A program made the translations under genes and the position numbers. The notes beneath the pieces were generated by a model. The model saw nothing but the letters and a program-made list of their open reading frames with translations. It was not told where the DNA came from and did no database searches. This document shows, piece by piece, positions 54,701 to 64,000 of a stretch of DNA of 64,000 nucleotides. This stretch comes from Silurus meridionalis (taxonomy: Eukaryota > Chordata > Actinopteri > Siluriformes > Siluridae). Position 1 is the stretch's first letter. Every line of letters begins with the position of its first letter. The stretch spans positions 27,365,152 to 27,429,151 of the forward strand of contig NC_060886.1 in the NCBI RefSeq assembly GCF_014805685.1, read 5' to 3'.

Positions 54701-55468
54701 TTACAGGGAAGGTCTTTAAATCTTTTGAGACAATTTTTTCAGATTTCTCCAATTACGTCATTTTATTCAGTCTGAAGTGAGACAGGGGAAAATTCGCTGG
54801 GAACTTTCTGATGTTGAAGATTATCTTCTTCTTTTCGGGGGCACTAAAGGGGCAGATTTCTTATCTGTATTCTTTGTTATCAGGGACATCTTCTCCATTG
54901 GATCCTTTGAGAAGGGTTTGGGAGAGGGATATGGGCCAGTCATTTACTGATGACGAATGGCTCTCCATACGAGAGGAAGTTTTTCATAAATCAATCTCAA
55001 GCTCTGTGCATGAACAAAACTTCAAGTTTATATACAGGATATATCTTACCCCAGTACGCCTCCACAAAATGTACCCAAATGTATCTCGGATGTGTTTTAA
55101 ATGCAAATCTGAAATAGGAACTTTGATGCATTTATTTTGGGACTGTAAGAAAATTAAACCTTTTTGGCAGTAGGTACATGATTTGGTTCAGAAGACGCTG
55201 GATAGACAATTTACTTTGTCTCCAACTATTTATTTACTAAACTGCAAAACATCATTGGATTTCTCTACTGACTCTCAGTCTTTGTTAAATATAATTACTT
55301 ATCTGGCAAAGAAATGCATACTTTATAACTTTAAAGATGTGTTTAGCACAAATGGCTAATCTTCTCCCTTTGGAAAAACTTACGTACGACTTACAGAATA
55401 AATCTGATGTATTCTGGCGGATATGGGCCCCTTTGTGGGATTTACTTACTCTGCAGGCAAGACCCTAG
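51763..55468 (+). pseudogene. L1-type ORF2 (endonuclease-RT), several frameshifts
   Basis: Endonuclease 51763-52584: TWNVKGMGN, LLQETHLSD, MAGDFNCVMDG, SRLDYLFLPS, LSDHSPVYL. Frame change near 52540; RT begins to 53497 (GRAPGLDGFPPEFYKKF, SYRPISLLNVDLKI), shift near 53445 at a repeated ACCAG, then motif A SLDAEKAFDRVEW and motif C LYADDVLLYL to 54057. Further shifts near 54050, 54480 and 54775. The C-terminal Cys/His knuckle (CFKCKSEIGTLMHLFWDC) is at about 55095-55150. All catalytic motifs survive, but no continuous protein can be made. Confidence 0.92.
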
Positions 55469-55744
55469 CCCTGATTTATGTTCTTCCTTTTTGTGTTTTG
55501 TTTTGTTTACCCATTTGTAGTTGTTTCCATCTTGTTTTGATTTGCCCTTTGCCTTTCCATGGTCACTTTCCCATATTATCATTATATTGTTGTTATTAAT
55601 ATGCTTGAGTGTATGCTGTGTGTGTTGACTGATCGGCTCTGTTGTTGTTTTGTTTCAGTGAGAAATAAATAAAAATATAATAAAAAAAAAAAAAAAAAGT
55701 TTTATCATAATTAATTGTGTAATTGTCATGAGTTAACTCGTTAT

Positions 55745-56095
55745 TACCTTCATACTAACCATCCACACCTGACACTCATTCCAGGCAGCTGAATAAACCC
55801 CTCACTCACTCTCACTCACCGTCCATTATTAATAACCGTATGCTTCGCCTCCGGTTGGACTCTACCTGCAATCCTTCACTACGCTTACCCCATAGCGCAC
55901 CTCGGATTACCATTCGATCCTTCTCCTTCTTCCCTGGACCTTGTGGACCTCACTCCTCCTGAGCGTACCACGGATATTACCTTCTCTGACTCTTCTGCCA
56001 GTTCTGTATGTTTATTGCTCTGCCTCTACTTTATTAAAACCAACGCGAATTGTACTCCAGCTTCCGCCTCTGTTATTTCACAGCATGACAACTAT
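55745..56095 (+). mobile_element. LTR-like insertion inside the hAT-like element
   Basis: Interrupts the AGTTAACTCG...AATTAAT homology of the host element. Has GCGCACCTCGGATTACC, GAGCGTACCACGG and a terminal AACCAACGCG...CTTCCGCCTCTG block, in the same order as 37660-38120. Confidence 0.45.
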
Positions 56096-56653
56096 AGTGA
56101 ACAGTATGTTCACGCGAATGCTGCCTGTACGAGGGAAACACACCGAATAAGGACAAATATGCGGGAACCTGACCTGAGTTCCTATTGTTTTATGCAGTGA
56201 AAAGGAAAGTTGAGTAGTTAAGCATGAGTCGTCTGCGTGTTGTTTGCATGATGCTTGATGTTCACAATACAAGTTATCGCTCCTACTGCAAGTTAAATTT
56301 TAATAAAAATTATTGCTTCTCCTGCAAAGCATTCAAAAAGCATGTTAATGACAATACAAGGATCAATTGAACATAAATTATCGGGACAAGAAACAGAACT
56401 TTTGCTGTTTTGGATGGTTTTAATTGGCACCTCAGTAAAACAAATGTTTAGTGATAAAAAAAGTTATTTGTATTTTCATTTCTGAGTAAAAGAGAAGATG
56501 TCATGAATAAATGTGTGTTGCGTTGAAGGTTTTGATCTTCACCTATTTTTATTAATTTTCATTTATTTACATATTTAATTGTGCATTAATAAAATTAGTG
56601 GCGTTAAAATTAATTTGGGTTAACGTGTTATTAATGCGTCAATTTCGACAGTT

Positions 56654-57055
56654 TTTATAGTATAAAGGACATTAACTCTTTATCAACCCAAACAGTACAA
56701 AACAGTTGTTAAGCTTTTTATGAGCCATTTATACTTTTGCATTTTCTTTGTAGTATCTGTACAAAAACACACAATTTGACTTAATTTTAAAACACCAGGA
56801 AAACTGTAATGTAAGGAAAATGCACTAGAATCTGTATGCACTCTGTTATACTGCATGTATTATATGATGTATAATAATGATGGTTTTTACAGCTGTGGAA
56901 TCATATTGATGTGATTAAGAGGATGATTGGGACTGAAGGCAGATGATTGGGTGTAAAATGCACGACCCGCCACTGTAAAGAGACAATCAATAACACTGTG
57001 GAGATCTATTATGTATTTTATTTTTGTACAAAAATATACAATTCCATAAATGTAA
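56654..57055. other. 3' flank of the ICE1-like gene
   Basis: 56860-57055 has a second copy at 12095-12300 (CTGTTATACTGCAT, GATTGGGACTGAAG, GTGTATTTTATTT / ATGTATTTTATTT). Otherwise empty. Confidence 0.6.
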
Positions 57056-57061
57056 TTTATT
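57056..57061 (-). terminator. Poly(A) signal AATAAA of the ICE1-like gene
   Basis: AATAAA on the minus strand, about 45 bases after the stop at 57107-57105. A second one is at 57022-57017. Confidence 0.65.
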
Positions 57062-57104
57062 AAACATTATTTAATTTAATAACATTTTTTGCTTTTGTTT
57101 AAGA

Positions 57105-59863
57105 TCAAAGAAAGCTGAAATGCTTTAGGCACTTGGTGACGGCTGGGGGAACGGGCTTTGTGAGTTCTTTCTTCCATGATTCCAAAGACTTCAGAGCGAC
57201 TTTGGGGTTGCTGGGTGCTAGATTATGAGTTGCATAAACCACTGCGAGCTGCACCTCCCACGGCAAATCTGCACACAAAATCCATCATAAAATTAGGACT
57301 TGCTGAAGCACTTTTCTGATAATAGAGAAGTAAAAATCAGAGAATGAAGATAAAGATTGATAAAAGACTTGTTTATTTAAACCTTTAGTGATACCTTTTG
57401 AACGTTTTTGTCTCCCGAACTCAGTTATGCTTTTTGCCAGATCCTCGACTGATGCTGCCATGTTCTCCTTAAGACCTTGTTGGCCAAGTCGCCCTGTTTA
57501 AGATGGACAAAGAACATGAGGAAAAAAACAGAAGAATCCAGAAATAATATGGGATAATGCTCTAAAACAGGATTTACAGGAAACTTACCAAGTAGCCTTA
57601 TAATTGCTGCTACAGAGACGTTTTTAAACTGTTTTTCCTCTGTTTGTGTTCTCAACAGCCAAATTTTCAAGTTGGGCCAAACATCCTTTCTAGTAAATAA
57701 AAGAATTAACATATTAAGTGTTAATTCTAGCAGTAATAGATTGGCCATTGTGCTTGTACCATCAATTGTAAGTTTATGCAACAAGAATGGAAAATTTGCA
57801 GTATTTGGGACACACACTGTCTCATATGAGTCTTAAATTTGCCAGTTTGCAATCTATCAAATGTTTATAAAACTAGAAAGATGAGAATTAAACACGTTGA
57901 AGTACCGTATAACATGGGAGACGGTCCAAATCCAGCCCAGTTGTGCACAGAGAAGGTCCAGGCTGAATACATAGTCCCAGGCAGCAGGACAGAGATCATC
58001 ACCATACCAACTGCTCTTCTGGAATGTCAGACTTGTGTCTTCCAGAAGAGCCTTCAGTGTGCTGGTGATGGTTCTGTAGATGTTTCCTGGAGGCTCCTGG
58101 CAGAAAATACATATTATTTAAAAAAAAAAAAACAGATCAATGAAACAATGTTTACAATCATTTTATAACCCCTATTTATTACTCTTATGTAAGGAGGAGT
58201 CCTAGAAAATGACCTCCAAATGACCAAAAGATTTTAAACACAAATGAAAAATAGCACACGTTACTAAAGGGTTTATGTATCAGACTGTAGCAGGGGTAAA
58301 TAATGCTCTAGAATAGCACATGAGTATGTAATTTGAGACACAAAGTTAATTTGTTTATTCAGTATTCAGCACAGTGTCACATGGTTCTATATCACTTCCT
58401 TTATTAGTATATTATGAAACAAAGATTTATTAGCTTGCATGTTTATTGCACTGATCTGATCATTTTTGTCATAAACAGTGTCATTAAACGCTGGAGTTAA
58501 GTGCAGTTTCTTTGCTGCTGGTTATCAGCGTTTACTCACACTAATAATAATAAAAGACTAAAATAGTGATGTCCTTTAACACCTTTTGCTTGAATTAAGA
58601 AAAAAAAATTAAATACTTATTGATTTAATTCAACATGAATTTATAATGAATTTGCTCCATAGATCACATGGACATTGGAAATTAAAAGTAGATTAAGAAT
58701 GCTGTAAAACACATGAAAAGTCCAGGTGAAAAACGATGTTTAATGACTGTTCTGGTGACTGTTGTGATGTGAATCAGCTACTTACCATATGCCACTGCAG
58801 ATATTTGCTGAGCAAGTAATAAATCTTTCCATATGCCTTCATTTTGCACACGATGTGAATGGCTCTGCATAAAGGGCTGTTTTGGGAGAAAACACTTGGC
58901 CATGCTGTCACCATGACCATTATCAGTTTTGGGGCTTCAGAAAAGTCTGCAAAGGAAACAAAATGATACCACAGATTTAAAATACACTGTATAGAAATAA
59001 ATACAAAACCAAAAACAGAACACAATTGGCTTCTCTGTATCACTGTTCAGATTATTTTTAGTAAATATATAATGAAATGTCAATATAATCTCACTTTCTT
59101 TAAGAAATCTGTAGGCGAGGGCATGTGCTTTATGAGAGTCTCCTCTCTTTTGACACAATCCCACATAAACCCTACAGAGAGACTGCAGGAGTTCATGTCC
59201 CATAGACTCTTTCTCCACCTTGATCTTCTCCAAAACCGCTTTCAGAAATGTCTCCATTAATAACTAAATGAGACGGAAGAAAAAAATCAACCAACATCCA
59301 ACTAAATCAAACATGTATTCAAGTCATGCATTTAAAACAAATATTAGGGAGTTAAGACTTGACTGTAGATTAGGTTTAGGAAAACTACTAGACTTTGCAT
59401 AAACCAAAACCTGGAGTAAACATTTTACATGACAAATCACATCTACTGTTCAATTTTAGAACATCAGGACCAGTGAATTATGGATTGACTATTAAAAATA
59501 AGAAAACTTAAATCCACAGCTAAAGAATTGCATGCACACTAAATAAAACAGAAGATAATCACTGACCTCGTTTACACAAAACCTGGAAATGACAAATTTT
59601 TCTTCATATGTTAGAACAGGAAGTTCACAGTTTCCTTTAAGTAGTGCATCAATTGAGTTTGGTGATAAAACATCATAACAGGAAATCTCTAGTGTTTCCA
59701 ATGCACTAGTGATGAGGGATTGTGTTGTGTGTTTGTGAGGTGCAGCATCAAATCGAGGCGTTTTAGCAGCACTGGGTGGTGGCATGTCTGATGCAGCTCT
59801 CTTTGCTCTCAGGTTTGTCTGAATTTGATTTCCTGAGATGGAAGATTTGACATCTGACACACA

Positions 59864-59928
<65 letters not shown>

Positions 59929-62375
59929 TAATCATACTATTTTATACAATACAATGATCTTTGCTGATAAAAATGTTATAATTAATTTCTTACAGCAATT
60001 CTAACAAAGAAATTCACATTCATAAATGATATTTTCTCCATATTGTTTATTTTGCCTACGTCCAAGATATTTTTACTTGCCACTGTATTTTATAACACTG
60101 TCCAGGAAACTGTCAGGTCTCTGTGTACCAAACTCAAACTCCTGACTGTTACACATTAGGGTTCATTAGGATGTTTACATTGGTGACTCTTTCTTCATTT
60201 AACAAACATAAATCTGGCCTTGTTGTTTCAATACTTTTTGAGAAGAATGTACATAGCTTTAGCACAGGCTAAAATTAAATTGTACATCCCCAGAAAAAAA
60301 TGAGTTACAACATGTCCCATTTAAATACCATTTTCAGCTTTCTGCTCATTCTCAGTCTGAGTGGAGGAACTCTTTTTCTCTGTAATGACAATAACCAATT
60401 TAGTCCAATGCAATGCAAATGCCTTAAATCAATGCAAATACCTTAAACATCAAAATATACAAAAAACTCAGAGAGATTTCAGTTTTACCCTTGTTCAAAT
60501 CGTTCTCCAGTTTGGAGAGTTTTTTCTGTAAAAGATCAAAAAACAAACATCAACCGACAAATCCAACACAAGTCTATGTTTCATTTAGTTACAGTTGTCA
60601 CTAAAAGATCAATTATGAATGCATTGAAATCAAAAGAAAGTACCTCCATTAAACAGATGCTTTTCTCAAGGCTTCTGACTTTAAAATTCAGGTCTTGGAT
60701 TTCCAGATTCTGACTGGTGTTAGCGTCTGTAAAATAAACACAACAAAGTCAGTATACAAGAAAGTGCTTAATGTGTGATTACAATCAGCAGTAATGAGCA
60801 CAACATATCTTCTTCTTGGCAAAAGTACACACATACTTCACTTAAATAGAAGTGCAGATACCGTATTTTCCGGACTATAAGTTGCTACTTTTTCCCACGC
60901 TTTGGACCCTGTGGCTTAAACAACAAAGCGGCTAATTAATGGATTTTTCCTGGGTTTTTCCCGGTTTCACAAACTTCAAGCCAAAAAACTGAGCCCCATA
61001 ACATTAGACCAATGAAATCAGGTGAACCAATGAAACTCTTTATATTAAATCAGATGCGCTCCCACTGAATCGGGCCGCACCACATCATAAATATGGATGA
61101 GGTTCCTCTGACCTTTGACCTGCCTCTTTTACTTAGACTGTCTACAGGAAAGGAGATTCATTTGTCACGCTGAAAACAACCGGGCATGAAAAAACGCACT
61201 TCACCTGTGTTCTGAGCTGCACAGCATCTGGAGAAAAGCTTCACCGATGGTAATTTTTTAACGGATGACGATGCCAAAAGATAAACTCCCGAGAGAAATA
61301 GTTGTGAAAGGAAGGAGAAAGACAGTGAACTTTGACTTTCTTGGTAGGCTACTGTTTAGATACAAGCTGTGTAACAGGCACCGTCTTTCGTTAAAGCCTG
61401 TGTAAAGTTCATTAGATTCAGTGTAGACAGGCTTATAGACAGGTGCAGCTTATTTATGTTCAAAATAAAAATCTTTGTCAATTACCATGTGGCTTATATT
61501 TGGGTGCACTTAATAGTCCGGAAATTACGGTACTTATGCATTTACTTGAGTTGTTATAGAAAAGTTGACTATCCTTTTTCCTCAAGTAAAATTAAAGAAG
61601 TTTGGGCTCTGACATGTGCTTAAGTAAAGGGTAGCCGTTATTACTACCTGTTTTAGTGTCACGCTGGAAACTGGACCTTGCATCATATTAATATTAGGGC
61701 TGTCAATCGATTAAAATAATTAATCATGATTAAGCGAATGATTGTCATGAGTTAACTTACAATTAATCACAACTTAATTGCACATATTTATCTTTTCTAA
61801 ACATACCTTAAATTAATACTTTTTAAGTTTTTAATATTTTAATCAACATGGGCATGGACAAATATTTATGCTTTATGCAAATGTAGTTTATTATTAGTGA
61901 AACCAAACTCAACATAGAGGACATAAAGACAAAATATTCTTGTAAATGTTTAAAAGCAATTATGGTGTTTTTAATTCGGAAATCATCAGGACACAAAACA
62001 GAACCTTTGCCGTGTTTTCACATGGACGGTTTTAATTTTCAGTTGTGCTGCAATATGCAACATAAACAAATGTTTAGTGATTAAAAATTATTTTCTGGTG
62101 GAGTTCACTTATTTATTTTTTTATATCTGAGTGAAGAAATACATGAATGAAGGGAATAAATATGTGTTGCTTGAAGGGTTTTAATTTTGCCCTTTTTTTA
62201 TTATTTATATTTTTAATAAAAATAGTCACAGAAATTTATTATTTCTTTAAATTAAATTCAATTAATTTGTGTTGACGCGTTATTAATGTGTTAATTTTGA
62301 CAGCCCTAATTTTTATATTTGTATTTTTATATTTAATATAAAAACGACACACACAGACACACACAGACACACACA

Positions 62376-62418
<43 letters not shown>

Positions 62419-62910
62419 CTTCTCAGTCTGCCTGGAGAAACACTTTCCTCTGTAATTGAAATATACAAAAACTCATGATGGATTCAGTATTACCTTTGTT
62501 CATCTCGTTCTCTTGTTTGAAGAGTTCTTCCTGTTGAGGTTCATAAACAAAGATCAACTGACAAATCCAACACAAGTGCATTTAGTTTCATTTAGTCACA
62601 ATTCCCACTAAGAGTTTAATGATGTCTGCATGTGAAATAAATAGAAAGTACCTTAATTAAGCGCATGCGTTTCTTGGGGCTACTGACTTTGCTCTCCAGG
62701 CCTCGAATTTCCAGATTTTGTCTGGTGTCTGTTTCTGTAAAACAAATACCAAAATAAAATGTAAATGTGCTCAGATCCCACTAATTACATTGTTTATTCA
62801 ATAGAACTGTATAATGTAGTAATATGCTTGTACTGTTTTACACACTGAAGGCAGAACCATCAAAACTAAACACACCTTTAAGTTCCAGAAGCTGGTTTTC
62901 AACACTGGCC
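57105..62910 (-). CDS. ice1-like: Compact ICE1-like protein (little elongation complex subunit 1 homologue), 14 exons
   Basis: Minus-strand exons: 62910-62876, 62734-62652, 62530-62494, 62449-62417, 60726-60644, 60525-60489, 60379-60329, 59853-59567, 59263-59095, 58946-58786, 58096-57906, 57689-57589, 57493-57395, 57268-57105. All have AG/GT borders and join into one frame of 509 codons plus TGA. Exons 1-7 encode short coiled coil (ASVENQLLELK, NLEIRGLESKV). Exon 8 is a linker (LRAKRAASDMPPPSAAKTP). Exons 9-14 match the conserved C-terminal domain of ICE1: LCRVYVGLCQKRGD, DYVFSLDLLCAQLGWIW, IIRLLGRLGQQGLKE, DLPWEVQLAVVYATHNLAPS. ICE1 scaffolds the little elongation complex for Pol II transcription of snRNA genes. 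Known vertebrate ICE1 exceeds 2,000 residues; here the long middle is absent. The true start exon lies upstream and is not identified. Confidence 0.8.
59871..59927. repeat. (CA)n microsatellite just upstream of exon 8
   Basis: CA run ending about 18 bases before the exon 8 acceptor (minus-strand GT run). Confidence 0.95.
60329..60726 (-). repeat. Three-exon cassette, copy B
   Basis: Exons of 83, 37 and 51 bases (60726-60644, 60525-60489, 60379-60329). Copy A (62734-62417) has exons of 83, 37 and 33 bases with the same phases. Protein pairs: NTSQNLEIQDLNFKVRS / DTRQNLEIRGLESKVSS and KLSKLENDLNK / ELFKQENEMNK. Intron ends and the TCAACTGACAAATCCAACAC-like intron sequence are also shared. Confidence 0.9.
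60810..62308 (+). mobile_element. Composite transposon block in an intron of the ICE1-like gene
   Basis: Module 1: GGCAAAAGTACACACATACT to ACTGGACCTTGC (60818-61680), itself split by a MITE. Module 2: TAGGGCTGTCAATCGATTAA to AATTTTGACAGCCCTA (61692-62308), a complete hAT-like non-autonomous element. The same module junction occurs at 20.19 kb. Confidence 0.75.
60859..61532 (+). mobile_element. 674-bp non-autonomous transposon with TACCGTATTTTCCGGAC ends
   Basis: Ends TACCGTATTTTCCGGACTAT and ATAGTCCGGAAATTACGGTA, inverted. Complete. No long frame. Partial copies at 4940-5122 and 36993-37405. Confidence 0.9.
62341..62416. repeat. (CA)n-rich microsatellite
   Basis: ACACAGAC and AC repeats that run directly into the donor site of exon 4 of the ICE1-like gene (minus GTGTGT). 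Confidence 0.95.
62417..62734 (-). repeat. Three-exon cassette, copy A
   Basis: Partner of 60329-60726. Its third exon (33 bases, EESVSPGRLRR) pairs with EKKSSSTQTENEQ of copy B and is shorter by 18 bases because its donor now lies in the (CA)n tract. Confidence 0.88.
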
Positions 62911-63401
62911 CTTCAGAGGAAAAGAAAAGGAAACATTTAGATAGAACTTTAACTCCAATACATATATATATTGTATGTATTATGGAATATTATTCCGTAC
63001 AATATTTAAAAGGAATTGCAAATTGTATTTGCAATTGTGTTTTCTATATATGCACGCAAAAATTGTGACATAATCCAAAACAATTGCATTACAAATCTTG
63101 CATTACTGTTTGCTTTGTCTCAAGTGAACGCAGTGTCTCTCATATTTTAAATGGAAAAGAAAAGTCTATTTGCAACTGTATTTCACGTTGTATGAGTTAT
63201 GACCATGTCACATGTAATATTAATTACCACGTTTGTGATTTCGCTTTCTCTGGGTCATGTATGTTGCCTGGCAAAACTCTAATGAAAATACAATTCCTTT
63301 GCATTTCAATTTCCACAGTTGTGCACTGAAAGTTGTCAATCAAATTTTAGGGGCGGGACTATATTATTAGGCATGTAAGTAAGTGATGTCACTCACAGTC
63401 G
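62911..63401. other. Upstream of the ICE1-like gene; nothing certain
   Basis: No start exon or CpG-rich promoter recognised up to the LINE fragment at 63.4 kb. Confidence 0.4.
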
Positions 63402-64000
63402 ATGGCCAAGAGAAGAAATGCCAGTAAAAAACTTGATGGTTCAGGTTCTCTACTTACATATGAACTATTCAAAAACAAACATGAATTTCCTATTTTGTTT
63501 AGAGAATACAAATCAGTGATCAATGCTATCCCAAGTGGCTTGTTACAACTTTATAAATCTCATCTTGGTGCGTGTGATATAGTAACTACGTACAACAAAC
63601 CAACCACAGGTGCCGTTTACCTGTAACAAGTAAATACATACTCCAAACAATTCATAACCTAAACAAGAACGTTCAAAAAAGTTACTTTTTTTTGGGTTTA
63701 AATAATTGCATAATAATAACATAAACTGGATAAAAACGTGGCTCATTTCATACAAATATCCCATTCCAAACAAACAGTTCAGTTTAAAATATTACACTGT
63801 ATTTATCCTGTTAATTCCATATTTGTGAAAAATATGAACATTGCGGTTCTTTGTACATTTTGCAGCCAACAGAAAAAATGTATTCATCTTTTTTTTACTT
63901 GTGATGTGGTACTTGAAAATTACATTTCTAATTTTATTCATAGTTCTTTTAGATTCATGTTAAAATGACTAAGTTTTATATTCACAATTGTACATTTTCT
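63402..64000 (+). pseudogene. L1-Tx1 ORF2 C-terminal fragment, runs off the window
   Basis: FPILFREYKSVINAIPSGLL and, in another frame, CIHLFFTCDVVLENYISNF resemble the C-terminal region and the HLFxxC knuckle of L1-Tx1 ORF2, as also seen in the 50-55 kb LINE. Decayed, with a frame change between the two pieces. Confidence 0.6.

Larger units (their letters stand above)
50152..55691 (+). mobile_element. L1-Tx1 type LINE, near full length, with target duplication
   Basis: About 5.5 kb: 5' UTR starting GGGGGTGGTCATGTGACC, ORF1, a 600-base spacer, ORF2, AATAAA and poly(A). AAAAAAAGTTTTATC at 50137-50151 is repeated right after the poly(A) run (GTTTTATC ends at 55706), so it is flanked by a target duplication. 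ORF1 is intact; ORF2 is broken. Confidence 0.93.
50119..56653 (+). mobile_element. hAT-like element AGGGCTGTCAA, split by L1 and LTR insertions
   Basis: Left end AGGGCTGTCAATTTATT at 50119; continues after the L1 as ATAATTAATTGTGTAATTGT-CATGAGTTAACTCG from 55707, and after the LTR-like piece as ATCGGGACAAGAAACAGAAC to GACAG at 56653. All pieces align in order with the uninterrupted copy at 61692-62308. Confidence 0.75.

Noticed and set aside
58774..59257. TRF-homology (telomere protein) domain suggested by the helical exons
   Set aside because: The block order and motifs (DLLC, RLIGRLGQ-type, PW.VQLA.VYA) fit the ICE1 C-terminus much better.

Overview
This is a window of vertebrate nuclear DNA, most likely from a ray-finned fish. 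Coding capacity is split into GT-AG exons, there are long microsatellites, vertebrate-type tRNA genes (one with an intron), and dense fish-type transposons (CR1/L2, L1-Tx1 and RTE LINEs, Tc1/mariner, hAT, Harbinger fragments, a tRNA-Glu SINE and class-I-like endogenous retroviruses). The repeat mix looks ostariophysan, perhaps catfish; that is an inference.

Layout. 1-4.1 kb is a broken endogenous retrovirus (ERV-A). 4.2-9.7 kb holds small repeats and a decayed SGNH-hydrolase-like gene fragment. 9.8-20 kb is a tRNA/tRNA-pseudogene neighbourhood (Pro, Lys, Trp, Thr, Arg, Leu) built by local duplication; it also contains a stray copy of the last exon of the gene at 57 kb, a 50-bp perfect palindrome and an orphan promoter copy. 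21.3-22.3 kb is a broken poly(A)-binding-protein-like gene on the minus strand. 24.1-27.7 kb is a CR1/L2-type LINE. 28-29.6 kb and 43.2-46.5 kb are two copies of a second retrovirus family (ERV-B). 30-31.9 kb is a hAT element nested in another DNA transposon. 32.4-34.2 kb has short spliced genes I cannot name, with a CCAAT/GC-box promoter. 34.5-35.6 kb is a tRNA-Val cluster. 39.4-40.9 kb is an intact single-exon coiled-coil gene with a CRE/NRF1 promoter. 48.6-56.7 kb is a stack of transposons: Tc1/mariner, then a hAT-like element split by an almost complete L1-Tx1 LINE and an LTR. 57.1-62.9 kb is the best conventional gene: 14 exons on the minus strand with one continuous frame, matching the C-terminal part of ICE1 (little elongation complex subunit 1) behind a short coiled coil.

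The most interesting points are: the compact ICE1-like gene with a duplicated three-exon cassette; the higher-order repeat in the coiled-coil protein; four fold-back inverted repeats, one of which can be shown to be a template switch by comparison with its paralogue; a provirus with intact 5-bp target duplications but almost no 3' LTR; and a duplicated promoter. No CRISPR, operon or bacterial-type system is present. All family assignments come from reading motifs; no database search was run.
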